Notes: generated by a model from the sequence alone, not told the origin. A stretch of 64,000 nucleotides of DNA from Flavobacteriales bacterium UBA1937 (GCA_002337005.1 DDFD01000015.1:62001-126000); one strand, 5' to 3'. Counted from the first letter of the stretch, positions 1-8,972 are shown. Numbers and translations are program-made.

Positions 1-424
1 CTTTTATTTCCTTAATGGTAAGATATGATATGTCATATTTCAAAATAATAGCAGCATGATCTTTTTTACTTCTAATTTTTATAAATAATTTTTTGAACAA
101 AATTGCATTTACTACTTCGTAGGAAATTAATTTGTATTTAGGAAATTCATCTTTGGCTTCTTTTGTTAGAAATGGAATAATATTTCTATTTTTAAAATTA
201 ACAGCTTCTCCGTCACTATCATACTCAAAAATTTGCCTTCCTCTAAGAATAAATAATAACAGTAAACAAAACGGGATAATTAAAAATAATACTTCTTCTC
301 CACCGAACATTGCCAATCTGGTTTTTTCTAAAATAAATGCAAATACCCCTAATACAATTATCACATTAATCAATGTTAATGCAAAATTGTAATATGGTGC
401 TTTGGTTCTATTACTTAATCTCAT
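1..424 (-). CDS. Hypothetical membrane protein, 3' end cut by window edge
   Basis: An open frame starts at an ATG at 424 and runs off the left edge, so at least 141 residues are visible and the C-terminus is missing. Two hydrophobic segments lie at about residues 12-32 and 40-54, followed by a more polar region ending in the visible sequence SYLTIKEIK. This looks like a small two-helix membrane protein with a cytosolic PH-like tail, but that last point is a guess. I do not recognise the family. It lies just downstream of parE on the same strand, with 41 bases between. Confidence 0.6.
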   Translation of the reverse strand, partial: MRLSNRTKAPYYNFALTLINVIIVLGVFAFILEKTRLAMFGGEEVLFLIIPFCLLLLFILRGRQIFEYDSDGEAVNFKNRNIIPFLTKEAKDEFPKYKLISYEVVNAILFKKLFIKIRSKKDHAAIILKYDISYLTIKEIK

Positions 425-465
425 TTGTGTTGTGTTTTTGGTTAGATATTAGTTTTTCTATTTTT

Positions 466-2340
466 TTACCGACTTGATTCTTCCTTTTTATCAAAATTGG
501 CTTCCTCAACCACCAAATTCTCTAAAATAAACAATTGTCTATCAGGTGTATTTTTACCCATATAAAACTCTAATAGATTCTCTATGGTTTGATCTTTACC
601 TAATACTACTGGTTCTAATCTGATATCTTTGCCAATAAAGTGCTTAAATTCGTCTGGTGAAATCTCACCTAACCCCTTAAATCTCGTAATTTCAGGATTT
701 TTACCAAGCTCATCAAGTGCTTTCACCCTTTCTGCATCACTGTAGCAATAGCGTGTTTCTTTTTTATTCCTCACCCTGAAAAGTGGAGTTTGAAGAATAT
801 AAAGATGTCCGTTTTTAATTAAATCTGGGAAAAACTGCAAGAAAAAAGTAATCATCAAAAGCCTGATGTGCATACCATCCACATCAGCATCAGTTGCAAT
901 AATTACTTGATTATAACGCAAATCTTCCATAGAATCTTCAATATTCAGCGCCGCTTGCAAAAGGTTAAACTCCTCATTTTCATACACTACTCTTTTGGTA
1001 AGACCATAGCAATTGAGCGGTTTACCTCTTAGCGAAAAAACAGCTTGCGTTTCTACATCTCTAGATTTGGTAATAGAACCAGATGCAGAATCTCCTTCGG
1101 TAATAAAAATTTGCGTTTCGGCTTTTCTTATGGCTTTTTGGTCGTTATAATGCTGTCTGCAATCTCTTAATTTTTTATTATGAAGAGACACTTTTTTGGC
1201 TCTTTCTCTTGCTAATTTTTGAATGCCAGAAAGTTCTTTTCTCTCTCTCTCAGAAATAATTATTTTCCTTTGGATAGCTTCTGCTACTTCTGGGTTTTTG
1301 TGTAAGAAATCATCTAATTTTTTCTTTAAAAAATCTATAATAAAAGTTCTTACCGTAGGTCCGTTAGGTCCAATATCATTAGAACCTAATTTTGTTTTGG
1401 TCTGAGACTCAAAAACAGGTTCTTCTACATTGATGGAAATAGCAGCAATTATTGATTTTCTAACATCTGCCGCTTCAAAATTTTTATTGAAAAATTCTCT
1501 AATCGTCTTCACATACGCTTCACGAAATGCATTAAGGTGAGTACCACCTTGCGTAGTATTTTGTCCGTTTACGAAAGAAAAATAGGTTTCGGTTTGTGAT
1601 TTGTCAGAATGCGTAATGGCAACTTCTATGTCTTCATCTTTGATGTGAACAATCGGATAAAGTATTTCACTTTCTAGTTCCTCATTTAATAAATCTTTTA
1701 ATCCGTTTTCAGAAATATATGTTTCTCCGTTAAAAATAATTTTCAATCCAGGATTAAGATAGGCGTAATTTCTAAGCATACGCTCTATGTATTCTTTCCT
1801 AAATTTAAAATTCAAGAAAATACTGTGATCTGGCACGAAAGAAATTTCGGTACCATTTCTGTCCGAAGTATCATTTTCAGGATAATTTTCTACGATATTC
1901 CCTTTAGAAAACTCAGCTACTTTCATTTTACCATCACGAAAAGAGCGAACTCTGAAATAATCTGAAAGTGCATTTACTGCTTTGGTACCTACACCGTTTA
2001 GACCTACAGATTTTTTGAAGGCTTTAGAATCATATTTACCTCCGGTATTCATTTTAGAAACCGCATCTACCACTTTTCCGAGAGGAATTCCGCGTCCGAA
2101 ATCTCTGATGGTCACTTTACCATCATCTACTTTTATTTCGATTCTTTTGCCAGATTTCATACGAAATTCATCAATAGAATTATCGATGATTTCTTTTAAT
2201 AAAATATAAATACCGTCATCTGCCGAAGAACCATCGCCTAATTTCCCGATGTACATTCCAGGACGAAGACGTATATGTTCTTGCCAATCTAGCGTTCGTA
2301 TATTTTCTTCGGAGTAGTTTACCTGTAAATTATCACTCAT
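466..2340 (-). CDS. parE: DNA topoisomerase IV subunit B (ParE)
   Basis: This is the ATPase subunit of type IIA topoisomerase IV, which pairs with ParC to decatenate chromosomes. The GHKL ATPase fold shows as E50-x3-N54 (KEIIDNSID), D80-FGRGIP and GLNGVGTKAVNAL near residue 115. The Toprim domain shows as EGDSASG and DADVDG. The length, about 624 residues, is shorter than GyrB and fits the flavobacterial ParE form. I chose the ATG at 2340 (MSDNLQ) over an in-frame GTG nine bases earlier. GyrB of the same superfamily is the alternative; length and the GKPLNCYGL segment favour ParE. No parC lies in the window. Confidence 0.88.
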   Translation of the reverse strand: MSDNLQVNYSEENIRTLDWQEHIRLRPGMYIGKLGDGSSADDGIYILLKEIIDNSIDEFRMKSGKRIEIKVDDGKVTIRDFGRGIPLGKVVDAVSKMNTGGKYDSKAFKKSVGLNGVGTKAVNALSDYFRVRSFRDGKMKVAEFSKGNIVENYPENDTSDRNGTEISFVPDHSIFLNFKFRKEYIERMLRNYAYLNPGLKIIFNGETYISENGLKDLLNEELESEILYPIVHIKDEDIEVAITHSDKSQTETYFSFVNGQNTTQGGTHLNAFREAYVKTIREFFNKNFEAADVRKSIIAAISINVEEPVFESQTKTKLGSNDIGPNGPTVRTFIIDFLKKKLDDFLHKNPEVAEAIQRKIIISERERKELSGIQKLARERAKKVSLHNKKLRDCRQHYNDQKAIRKAETQIFITEGDSASGSITKSRDVETQAVFSLRGKPLNCYGLTKRVVYENEEFNLLQAALNIEDSMEDLRYNQVIIATDADVDGMHIRLLMITFFLQFFPDLIKNGHLYILQTPLFRVRNKKETRYCYSDAERVKALDELGKNPEITRFKGLGEISPDEFKHFIGKDIRLEPVVLGKDQTIENLLEFYMGKNTPDRQLFILENLVVEEANFDKKEESSR

Positions 2341-2439
2341 ATTCCTCACTTTTGGTTTAAATGATTAAAAAAACCAATAACTCACAAATTTAACGAAACT
2401 AAAGTTATTTTAAAAATTTTGTGGATAAATAATAGCGGA

Positions 2440-3582
2440 TTACATCCAAGAAAAAGTCATTTTTAATTTTTCTTGCAATTTTTTCTTATAATCCGAAGGA
2501 TAAGTAGCATTTCCCAAGAAAACTTCTGTTAATCTTTCTGCTGCCAGAGAGCCAAATTTCTTCACAAAAAGATTTCTAACTGTGGTATTTTCATAGAAAA
2601 ATTTAGCCAATTTAATTCCTATTTTAAGTTCTGGTATTAATTTTTCGTTTACTTTTTCTAGATATATTTCTTTGGTTTTTTCTACATCAGAATCTCCTTC
2701 TGCTATAGCTTCAGCTATAATTCTTCCACTTAGTAGAGCATTAGAAATACCTTCCGCTACAATAGGGTCTGCAAAACCTGCGGCATCACCAATCACGAAA
2801 CAATTGCCTTTTACCAATTCTGCTCTAGGTGTAACAGGAATTACAAAACCGTGTGCAGATTCTGAAATAATAGTAGTAATTCCTAAATCTTTCATATAAG
2901 ATTCGCAATAGTCTTTTAATTTTACTTTTGCTTTGGTTTTAAGGACTCCAACTCCTACAGAAAGATGATTATTTTTCGGAAAACACCATCCATAACCAAA
3001 AGGTGCTGCATCAATATCAAAACGAACAGATTCTGAGAGTCTTTCAAAATCATTTTCGGGAACTTCTATTTCGTATTCTATCGCTGGAATAAGCAATCTA
3101 TCGTCTTTTAAACCAGCTAATTTAGAAACTGGACTTAGTGCTCCATCTGCAATTACTATAAATTTCGCTTCGATTTCATCCTCTGAATTCGCAAATTTTA
3201 AGACTCCGTTTTCTATGGATTTCACTTCGGAATTTTGTAAAAGTTCTGCACCAGATTCCTGAGCTTTTTTCACCAAAAGATAATCAAAACTATCTCTCAT
3301 CACCATACTAATTACTGGAACATCTCTTTTGGGAGTAAAATGCACATCTTTGTCTTTCACAAAAATATCAACTTGATCGAATTCTCCTTCTAGAATTTCA
3401 TCAATGTTAAAATCGAGCATTTTTCTACCTCTGTAAACCAAACCTCCACCACAAATTTTATATCTTGGCAAAGTTTCTTTATCAATAATTACTGTAGAAA
3501 TTCCTTTTTTGGCTAAGTTATACGCCGCAAACGCACCAGAAGGTCCAGTCCCGATGATTGCTACTTCATAGTTTTTTCTCAC
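2440..3582 (-). CDS. Geranylgeranyl-reductase-family FAD-dependent oxidoreductase
   Basis: A 380-residue flavoprotein with an N-terminal dinucleotide-binding motif GTGPSG at residues 11-16, the family signature ICGGGLVYRG near residue 43, and the second FAD motif GDAAGFADPIVAEGISNAL near residue 268. The family reduces isoprenoid double bonds (geranylgeranyl groups, archaeal lipids) or acts as a general monooxygenase-like reductase. The substrate in flavobacteria is not settled, and menaquinone or carotenoid side chains are guesses. The start appears to be GTG at 3582, since no nearby ATG preserves the FAD motif. It lies upstream of parE on the same strand with about 100 bases between. Confidence 0.8.
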   Translation of the reverse strand: MRKNYEVAIIGTGPSGAFAAYNLAKKGISTVIIDKETLPRYKICGGGLVYRGRKMLDFNIDEILEGEFDQVDIFVKDKDVHFTPKRDVPVISMVMRDSFDYLLVKKAQESGAELLQNSEVKSIENGVLKFANSEDEIEAKFIVIADGALSPVSKLAGLKDDRLLIPAIEYEIEVPENDFERLSESVRFDIDAAPFGYGWCFPKNNHLSVGVGVLKTKAKVKLKDYCESYMKDLGITTIISESAHGFVIPVTPRAELVKGNCFVIGDAAGFADPIVAEGISNALLSGRIIAEAIAEGDSDVEKTKEIYLEKVNEKLIPELKIGIKLAKFFYENTTVRNLFVKKFGSLAAERLTEVFLGNATYPSDYKKKLQEKLKMTFSWM

Positions 3583-3634
3583 AAAACAGTTTTTAACAAA
3601 AATAGAAAAAGTTTTTAAGATTTTAGAAATAAAA

Positions 3635-3660
3635 AATCGAGGAAAAAATTTCCCTCGATT
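3635..3660 (-). terminator. Intrinsic terminator after the AIM24 gene
   Basis: An 8-bp stem (AATCGAGG/CCTCGATT) with an A/T-rich loop lies 20 bases beyond the stop of the 3681-4469 gene and is followed on the minus strand by a T-rich run. Terminators with the same AATCGAG stem recur at 4522 and 5689. Confidence 0.75.
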
Positions 3661-3680
3661 AGTTTTAATATATCTACGTT

Positions 3681-4469
3681 TTAAAATCTGTCTCCATCTA
3701 GCAGATTCCCTAGTCCGCCCAAAATACTTCCTTCTTCTTTTCTACCAGCAGGGCTAGCATATTGTAAAATTCTACTGGCTAATCTGCTAATTGGCAAAGT
3801 CTGAATCCATACTTTTCCTGGCCCTCTAAGTTGAGCAAAAAACAAACCTTCGCCCCCAAAAATGGTGTTTTTAATTCCGCCAACAAACTGAATATCATAA
3901 GAAACAGTATTGGTAAAAGCTACGATACAACCTGTATCTACTTTCAAAATTTCACTAGGCTGAAGTTCTTTTTCTACCACATAACCACCACTGTGCACGA
4001 AAGCCATTCCGTCTCCTTCTAATTTTTGCATAATAAAACCTTCACCTCCGAAAAGTCCAGTTCCTAATTTTCTTTGAAATTCTATACCTACAGAAACACC
4101 TTTTGCAGCACAAAGAAAACTATCTTTTTGGCAAATTACTCTTCCTCCTAATTTTGATAAATCTAGAGGAATAATTTTACCAGAATAAGGTGCAGCAAAA
4201 GTAATATGTCTCTTTTGACCAGAAGTATTGGTATAAACAGTCATAAAAAGATTTTCTCCGGTCAATAATCTTTTACCTGCCGAAAATAATTTCCCCATCA
4301 ATCCGCCAGTTTCTGTACCATCTCCAAAAAGAGTTTGCATTTGTACACCATCTGTCATCATCATAAAACTTCCAGGTTCTGATATTACGGCTTCCTGCGG
4401 ATCTAGTTCTATTTCTACACATTGTAGTTCTTCTCCGTGAATTTTGTAGTCTATTTCGTGATTTTGCAT
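3681..4469 (-). CDS. AIM24 / TIGR00266 family protein
   Basis: A 262-residue glycine-rich protein matching the TIGR00266/AIM24 family by eye: the N-terminal EPGSFMMMTDG, the repeated GGEGFIMQKLEGDG / GGEGLFFAQLRGPG segments and the C-terminal SILGGLGNLLDGDRF. The family forms a double beta-jelly roll; a member acts in yeast mitochondria, but the bacterial role is unknown. No signal peptide is seen, so it is probably cytosolic. The gene sits between two terminators and is probably transcribed alone. Its promoter and first 38 codons are duplicated at 5719-5890. Confidence 0.8.
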   Translation of the reverse strand: MQNHEIDYKIHGEELQCVEIELDPQEAVISEPGSFMMMTDGVQMQTLFGDGTETGGLMGKLFSAGKRLLTGENLFMTVYTNTSGQKRHITFAAPYSGKIIPLDLSKLGGRVICQKDSFLCAAKGVSVGIEFQRKLGTGLFGGEGFIMQKLEGDGMAFVHSGGYVVEKELQPSEILKVDTGCIVAFTNTVSYDIQFVGGIKNTIFGGEGLFFAQLRGPGKVWIQTLPISRLASRILQYASPAGRKEEGSILGGLGNLLDGDRF

Positions 4470-4521
4470 TGTTTTAAATTTTTAGAATTAGTTTATTAAT
4501 ATTGATAATCGTTACAAAAAA

Positions 4522-4547
4522 AATCGAGCAAAATAGCTTGCTCGATT
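4522..4547 (-). terminator. Intrinsic terminator after the lipoprotein gene
   Basis: A 10-bp perfect stem (AATCGAGCAA/TTGCTCGATT) with a 6-base loop lies 11 bases past the stop of the 4558-5646 gene and is followed on the minus strand by a T-run. Confidence 0.8.
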
Positions 4548-4557
4548 GAATATCTAT

Positions 4558-5646
4558 CTAAACAGTAGTTTGTGAAATGATTGTAAAAATCCATTTTCCT
4601 TTTTTATATTCTGCTGAATAATCAGTAGTGGAACTACTTCCAAATGTAGAAATATAAAATTTATTAGCGACTTTTTTATCTCTTTTAATTTTAGAAAAAC
4701 GGCCATTTACAATATCCGTTACTTTTAAATAATCTGTTTTTTTTGAATTATCTGGTAAAATTAAAATTCTAAATTTTGAATTTATTTTTTGAAAATATTC
4801 ACAATTACTTTCATAAGGAATAAAAAAATAATGCATTCGTTTTAGATTATTTTCATCAAAGACGAAGTGTTTTGGTAAAAGTTCTTCATAAAGAGAAGTA
4901 AATTTACTTTTTCCAGATTTAAAGAGAGGATTCATATCATCAAAATCATTGATTTTATCACCATCAGAATCTGCATTTTTAGAGTCTAATCCGAACGAAT
5001 TTTCAAAAATATCATTATAGCCGTCATTATCTGTATCTTTCTCTAAATCTGCAAGTTTTATTTTAAACAACTTGCCATCTTCTATTGCAGAATAATCATC
5101 ATAGCCTGGTAAGCCTGCAACTTTCACAATCTTAACTAAACTTCCTTCAAACTGCAAAAAACCATGATTAATAATTGGTAATTCTTGCACTTCATTAATG
5201 TAATAATGGCTAAAACTTAATCCTAGAAAATATGCTTTTGGTTGATTATTATATATTTTCAAAAGCCAAAATCCTAAATTATTTCTTCCTAAGGCATAAT
5301 CTACTCCATTTTCATTTTGACGAATGATATATCCAAACTGACCAAAGAATTTATCATTAAAATCTTTGTACTTTGCTTGATAATCTTCATATTTTTTTTT
5401 AGACTTTTCTTCATCATAAACATAAGTATGACCTTCAATGCTATCTTTTTTGAAACTTCTAAATTTTTTTAAATTATTAATTTCTAAATACTCTGGCTTC
5501 TCATCGAGAATTTGATTTACAGAAAAAGGAGACTCTTCAATATAAGGCTCAAAAATTTTATTATCTTCATTTTGGAAACAATCTTCTTCAATTGAATTTT
5601 TACAAGCTATAAATGTTAGAAATAAAAAAAGTATATATTTTTTCAT
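4558..5646 (-). CDS. Lipoprotein with thrombospondin-type-3-like calcium-binding repeats
   Basis: A 362-residue protein with a short lipoprotein signal (MKKYILFLFLTFIAC, lipobox FIAC, lipidated Cys at 15), so it is probably anchored to the outer membrane or periplasmic face. Residues 202-240 hold aspartate-rich loops of the DxDxDGxxD type (DTDNDGYND, DSDGDKINDFDD), which are typical calcium-binding TSP3-like repeats. The remaining sequence is unrecognised. It is a single gene with its own terminator, sandwiched between the complete AIM24 gene and a truncated copy of the AIM24 5' end. That layout suggests the gene arrived through a duplication or insertion event. Confidence 0.65.
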   Translation of the reverse strand: MKKYILFLFLTFIACKNSIEEDCFQNEDNKIFEPYIEESPFSVNQILDEKPEYLEINNLKKFRSFKKDSIEGHTYVYDEEKSKKKYEDYQAKYKDFNDKFFGQFGYIIRQNENGVDYALGRNNLGFWLLKIYNNQPKAYFLGLSFSHYYINEVQELPIINHGFLQFEGSLVKIVKVAGLPGYDDYSAIEDGKLFKIKLADLEKDTDNDGYNDIFENSFGLDSKNADSDGDKINDFDDMNPLFKSGKSKFTSLYEELLPKHFVFDENNLKRMHYFFIPYESNCEYFQKINSKFRILILPDNSKKTDYLKVTDIVNGRFSKIKRDKKVANKFYISTFGSSSTTDYSAEYKKGKWIFTIISQTTV

Positions 5647-5688
5647 GGTTCAATATTTTTTGTAAATCTATCAAATATTATGCAAAAA

Positions 5689-5710
5689 AATCGAGCTGTT
5701 TTGCTCGATT
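5689..5710 (-). terminator. Terminator after the truncated AIM24 copy
   Basis: An 8-bp stem (AATCGAGC/GCTCGATT) with a 6-base loop and a T-run on the minus strand, 9 bases after the stop codon of the truncated AIM24 copy. Confidence 0.7.
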
Positions 5711-5718
5711 TATATTTT

Positions 5719-5844
5719 TTATATTATGGTTATCATCATAAAACTTCCAGGTTCTGATATTACGGCTTCCTGTGGATCTAGTTCTATTTCTACATATTGT
5801 AGTTCTTCCCCATGAATTTTGTAGTATATTTCGTGATTTTGCAT
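5719..5844 (-). pseudogene. Truncated duplicate of the AIM24 gene 5' end (41 codons)
   Basis: The reading frame MQNHEIYYKIHGEEL...EPGSFMM repeats the first 38 residues of the 3681-4469 protein with two changes (D7Y and C17Y), then diverges to ITII and stops. Similarity continues about 45 bases upstream of the start (to about 5890), so the promoter or leader was copied too. It is followed at once by an AATCGAGC-type terminator. It is too short to fold as an AIM24 domain and is best read as a duplication remnant, though it may still be transcribed. Confidence 0.8.
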
Positions 5845-5964
5845 CGTTTTAAATTTTTAGAATTAGTTTATTAATATTGATAATCGTTACAGAATATTTT
5901 GATTTTATTAAAATGAAACTTATCAGTTTTTTATCTACAAAAAGTTATCGTTTGTCTATTAAAT

Positions 5965-5995
5965 TTGAATTTTGAGACTAATATCTTTAATTTTG
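5965..5995 (+). promoter_or_regulatory. Bacteroidota-type promoter for the 6011-7209 gene pair
   Basis: TTG at 5965-5967, 20 bases, then TAATTTTG at 5988-5995, matching the known TTG-N17-23-TAnnTTTG pattern, 15 bases before the ATG at 6011. Confidence 0.55.
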
Positions 5996-6010
5996 CAAAA
6001 AAATAATAGT

Positions 6011-6637
6011 ATGTATATTTATGTATTGGTAGCATTGCTTTTGATTATTGTTGCCATTTTTATGATTAACTCATCTCGATTTGATCAATTCCGAGATAAT
6101 AACAAAAGAACTTTTGAATTTTTTATTTCTTTGATTTCTACATTTATTGGCTTCTTTATTGCGGTAAGTTTAAACACCGTTTTAGGTGAAATTAGCCAAA
6201 AGAAAAATTTAGTAAAAATACTTTCTGCTACCAATCTTGCTATAGAAAACAGCGAGATGAAAACCAAAGGAATGTATATTTTACCTGCTAAGAAAGGAAC
6301 AGATATTAGCGAAATCATTACTTATGCACCTGTAGAATTACCAAAATTGTATTCTGGATTAGAAACTAATGCATTAATTAACGATTATTTTTCCTCAAAT
6401 GCATTTCAGGCATACATTTTGTGTAGTGATAATATGGAAACTTTTGTGAAAAATGCAAATGCTACCAATCAACCTTCTGAAAGGAAATTAATTATTATGG
6501 AAAAATATCTGAAATATCTAGGACTTGCTAAACAAGTAAACACCCTAGAAATACAAAGATTAAATGATGAAATTTCAGAAAAAGAAGAAGAAATAGAATT
6601 AAAAAAATTAACTCAACAAATTATTAACGACAAATAA
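6011..6637 (+). CDS. Hypothetical two-helix membrane protein
   Basis: Starting at the ATG at 6011 (MYIYVLVALLL), the protein has 208 residues. Two hydrophobic segments lie at about residues 2-20 and 37-57, then a soluble, largely helical region ends in a charged coiled coil (EISEKEEEIELKKL). An in-frame start at 5972 would fall inside the promoter and is less likely. I do not recognise the family. The next gene begins 8 bases after the stop, so the two are probably co-transcribed. Confidence 0.6.
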   Translation: MYIYVLVALLLIIVAIFMINSSRFDQFRDNNKRTFEFFISLISTFIGFFIAVSLNTVLGEISQKKNLVKILSATNLAIENSEMKTKGMYILPAKKGTDISEIITYAPVELPKLYSGLETNALINDYFSSNAFQAYILCSDNMETFVKNANATNQPSERKLIIMEKYLKYLGLAKQVNTLEIQRLNDEISEKEEEIELKKLTQQIINDK

Positions 6638-6645
6638 AAAACCTG

Positions 6646-7209
6646 ATGAAAAAAATTGTTCTATCATTATCATTATTAGGATTGGTAATGTTCAGCCAAA
6701 GTTGTAACAAAAACGAAAGTTCAACTGCAAAAATTGACTTCACAAAATCTTATGAAGACGCGGCTTCTGCTCTTGCAAGCGCACAAAAAAGCTATAACGA
6801 AGCAGTTGCTACAAAAGATCCAGTAAAAATAGATGCTGCCAAGAAAGCATTAGAAGATGCTCAGGCTAAATATTTATCTGCAAAAGACACTTATGTTTCG
6901 GAAGGTGGAAAAGTAAAAGCAGAATACGAAAACCTGGTAAATACATCTAAAGAAAGCATAGAAAAAACAAAACAAGCTGCTACTGAAACCGCAGAAAATA
7001 AAGCAACAACTGCTGTAACTGAAACGGCTAACAAAATAAATAGTACGATTGAAAAAACGGATGCTAAAGTAACTGAAGTGAAAAACAAAGTAGCAGCAGA
7101 AAAAGCTAAAGTAACCGAAACAGCTAAAAAAACTCAAGAAGAAGTTCAGAAAACAAAAGATAACATCAATAAAACGAAACAAGATTTAAAAAACATCTTA
7201 AATCAATAA
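6646..7209 (+). CDS. Alanine/lysine-rich coiled-coil lipoprotein
   Basis: A 187-residue protein with a clear lipoprotein signal (MKKIVLSLSLLGLVMFSQSC, Cys 20). The mature part is almost entirely helical and rich in Ala, Lys, Glu and Thr, with heptad-like KTKQAATETAENKATTAVTE and TEVKNKVAAEKAKVTETAKK segments. It resembles LEA-like or apolipoprotein-like periplasmic proteins, but by composition only; no specific function can be given. It follows the membrane protein by 8 bases. The open minus-strand frames inside it are by-products of the skewed composition. Confidence 0.7.
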   Translation: MKKIVLSLSLLGLVMFSQSCNKNESSTAKIDFTKSYEDAASALASAQKSYNEAVATKDPVKIDAAKKALEDAQAKYLSAKDTYVSEGGKVKAEYENLVNTSKESIEKTKQAATETAENKATTAVTETANKINSTIEKTDAKVTEVKNKVAAEKAKVTETAKKTQEEVQKTKDNINKTKQDLKNILNQ

Positions 7210-7216
7210 CAAAAAA

Positions 7217-7244
7217 AATCGCTTCCAAAAATTTGGAAGCGATT
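7217..7244 (+). terminator. Intrinsic terminator after the coiled-coil lipoprotein
   Basis: A 13-bp stem (AATCGCTTCCAAA/TTTGGAAGCGATT) with a tiny loop, followed by TTTCATTT. It lies between converging genes, so it probably stops both. Confidence 0.8.
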
Positions 7245-7267
7245 TTCATTTATATCTTAGAAAAATT

Positions 7268-8359
7268 CTACACATTAAAACGGAAATGCATCACATCTCC
7301 ATCTTTTACAATGTATTCTTTTCCTTCTACACGCATTTTCCCAGCTTCTTTTACTTTGGCTTCAGAACCGAAATTTACGAAATCGTCATAACCAATTACT
7401 TCTGCTCTAATGAAGCCTTTTTCAAAATCGGTATGAATTACACCTGCAGCTTGAGGAGCAGTCCATCCTTTGCCAATTGTCCAAGCTCTTACTTCTTTTA
7501 CACCCGCTGTAAAATACGTTTGAAGATGTAATAAATCATAAGCTTTTCTAATCAATCTATTTACGCCTGGTTCTTCTAATCCCAATTCTTCTAAGAACAT
7601 TTGTCTTTCTTCGAAAGTTTCCAGTTCATTGATGTCTGCTTCAATTTGAGCCGCTAAAACTACAACTTCTGCATTTTCTTTAGCTGCCATTTCTTCAATT
7701 TTAGCAATCCATTCATTTCCGTTTTTGATAGAATTTTCATCTACATTACAAACGTAAAGCACAGGCTTCTTAGTTAATAAATGAACCTCATCAATAATAG
7801 ATTGTGTAAAATCATCCGTCGGGAATTCTCTTACATTTTTACCATCTTCTACAAATTTTTGTAAATTCTGAAGCGTTTCGTAAGTTAAAATATCTTCTTT
7901 TTTACCAGATTTAATAAATTTTTTGGCTTTATCTACAGCTTTACCAAGCGTTTCTAAATCTTTTAATTGAAGTTCAATATCAATAATTTCTTTATCTCTT
8001 AAAGGATCTACAGAACCTTCTACGTGAACGATATTACCATTTTCGAAACATCTTAAAACGTGAATTATTGCCTCACATTCTCTGATATTTGCCAAAAACT
8101 GATTTCCCAAACCTTCGCCTTTAGAAGCGCCTTTTACCAAACCTGCGATATCTACAATTTCTACCACTGCTGGTAAAACACGTTCTGGAACTACTAATTT
8201 TTCGAGTTCAAAAAGTCTGGTATCAGGAACAGAAACCGTTCCTAAATTAGGCTCAATCGTACAAAACGGATAGTTTGCAGATTGTGCTTTTGCGTTGCTT
8301 AAACAGTTAAATAAGGTTGATTTACCTACGTTTGGTAAACCTACAATTCCACATTTCAT
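7268..8359 (-). CDS. ychF: Redox-regulated ATPase YchF (Obg-family)
   Basis: A universally conserved Obg-family P-loop protein that prefers ATP over GTP and associates with ribosomes. From the ATG at 8359 the 363-residue product starts MKCGIVGLPNVGKST, with the P-loop at residues 7-15. The switch region DIAGLVKGASKGEGLGNQFL follows near residue 60, and the NVDE motif replaces NKxD, which is the YchF hallmark behind its ATP preference. The C-terminal TGS-like domain (AWTIGKGWTAPQAAGVIHTDFEKGFI) is complete. An upstream in-frame ATG at 8386 would add nine unconserved residues and is less likely. Confidence 0.93.
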   Translation of the reverse strand: MKCGIVGLPNVGKSTLFNCLSNAKAQSANYPFCTIEPNLGTVSVPDTRLFELEKLVVPERVLPAVVEIVDIAGLVKGASKGEGLGNQFLANIRECEAIIHVLRCFENGNIVHVEGSVDPLRDKEIIDIELQLKDLETLGKAVDKAKKFIKSGKKEDILTYETLQNLQKFVEDGKNVREFPTDDFTQSIIDEVHLLTKKPVLYVCNVDENSIKNGNEWIAKIEEMAAKENAEVVVLAAQIEADINELETFEERQMFLEELGLEEPGVNRLIRKAYDLLHLQTYFTAGVKEVRAWTIGKGWTAPQAAGVIHTDFEKGFIRAEVIGYDDFVNFGSEAKVKEAGKMRVEGKEYIVKDGDVMHFRFNV

Positions 8360-8473
8360 ATATAAGGTACAAAGTTTAAGGTTCAAAGTTTTTCTGAACC
8401 AATAATTTAAAGGTTTGCAAATGTACGGAAATTTGTTGAGGAATAGGAATTTATCTTGAATATAGACATCAAA

Positions 8474-8497
8474 AAAACACGTTTTGCAACGTGTTTT
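8474..8497 (-). terminator. Terminator after the toxin-antitoxin pair
   Basis: A 10-bp perfect stem (AAAACACGTT/AACGTGTTTT) with a 4-base loop, 5 bases past the toxin stop; a T-run follows on the minus strand. Confidence 0.75.
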
Positions 8498-8502
8498 AGA
8501 TT

Positions 8503-8799
8503 TTATAAAATTCTTCTGTTTAAATCTCTTGCTCCGTGGTGTACTAACAAAATATGAATTTCTTCTACTGAAACAATTCTATAAATGATTCTATAATCCC
8601 CTTCAAAGATTTCTCTAATTTTCTCATCATCAGATTCTGGAACCTTTTTTCCAAGGACATTTCCTAGTTTTAAAATTTCTGTTTTGGTTTGAATTTTTTC
8701 TACCTGATGTTTAGCATATCTTTTTGAATCTAAAGAAATATAATCATAGATGTCTTTTAAATCATCTTTAGCAGATTTCAGCCATTTTACTCGAACCAT
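8503..8799 (-). CDS. RelE/ParE-family toxin
   Basis: A 98-residue protein with the RelE/ParE fold signature: the N-terminal VKWLKSAKDDLKDIYDYI helix pair, then KIREIFEGDYRIIYRI and the closing ILLVHHGARDL. ParE-type members poison gyrase and RelE-type members cleave mRNA at the ribosome; from sequence alone I lean to the ParE/YoeB-like plasmid-stabilisation branch. It overlaps the upstream antitoxin by 13 bases, which is usual for translationally coupled modules. Confidence 0.85.
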   Translation of the reverse strand: MVRVKWLKSAKDDLKDIYDYISLDSKRYAKHQVEKIQTKTEILKLGNVLGKKVPESDDEKIREIFEGDYRIIYRIVSVEEIHILLVHHGARDLNRRIL

Positions 8800-8972
8800 T
8801 TTTTCATTTCCTCTTTAAGTTCTTCTTCTTCTATGGTTTCATTATTTTCAGATTCTTGCTTTCGAGTTTCTATTTTCTCTAGCATAATTAATCTTTCAAT
8901 AACTTCATCCATAGAAATGGTATCAGGAAATTGTTCAATCTGTTGTTTCAGCTTTTCCTTTGTAATAGTCAT
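8787..8972 (-). CDS. Antitoxin partner of the RelE/ParE-type toxin
   Basis: A 61-residue acidic helical protein (TISMDEVIERLIMLEKIE) with a Glu/Lys-rich tail, directly upstream of and overlapping the toxin gene. Size, order and overlap fit a type II antitoxin. No obvious DNA-binding domain is seen, which resembles short antitoxins found in Bacteroidota. The assignment rests mainly on context. Confidence 0.7.
   Translation of the reverse strand: MTITKEKLKQQIEQFPDTISMDEVIERLIMLEKIETRKQESENNETIEEEELKEEMKKWFE

Noticed and set aside
6874..7182. Long open frames on the minus strand opposite the coiled-coil lipoprotein
   Set aside because: They are Phe/Ser/Cys-rich shadows of a Lys/Glu/Ala-rich gene; the plus-strand product has a clear lipoprotein signal.
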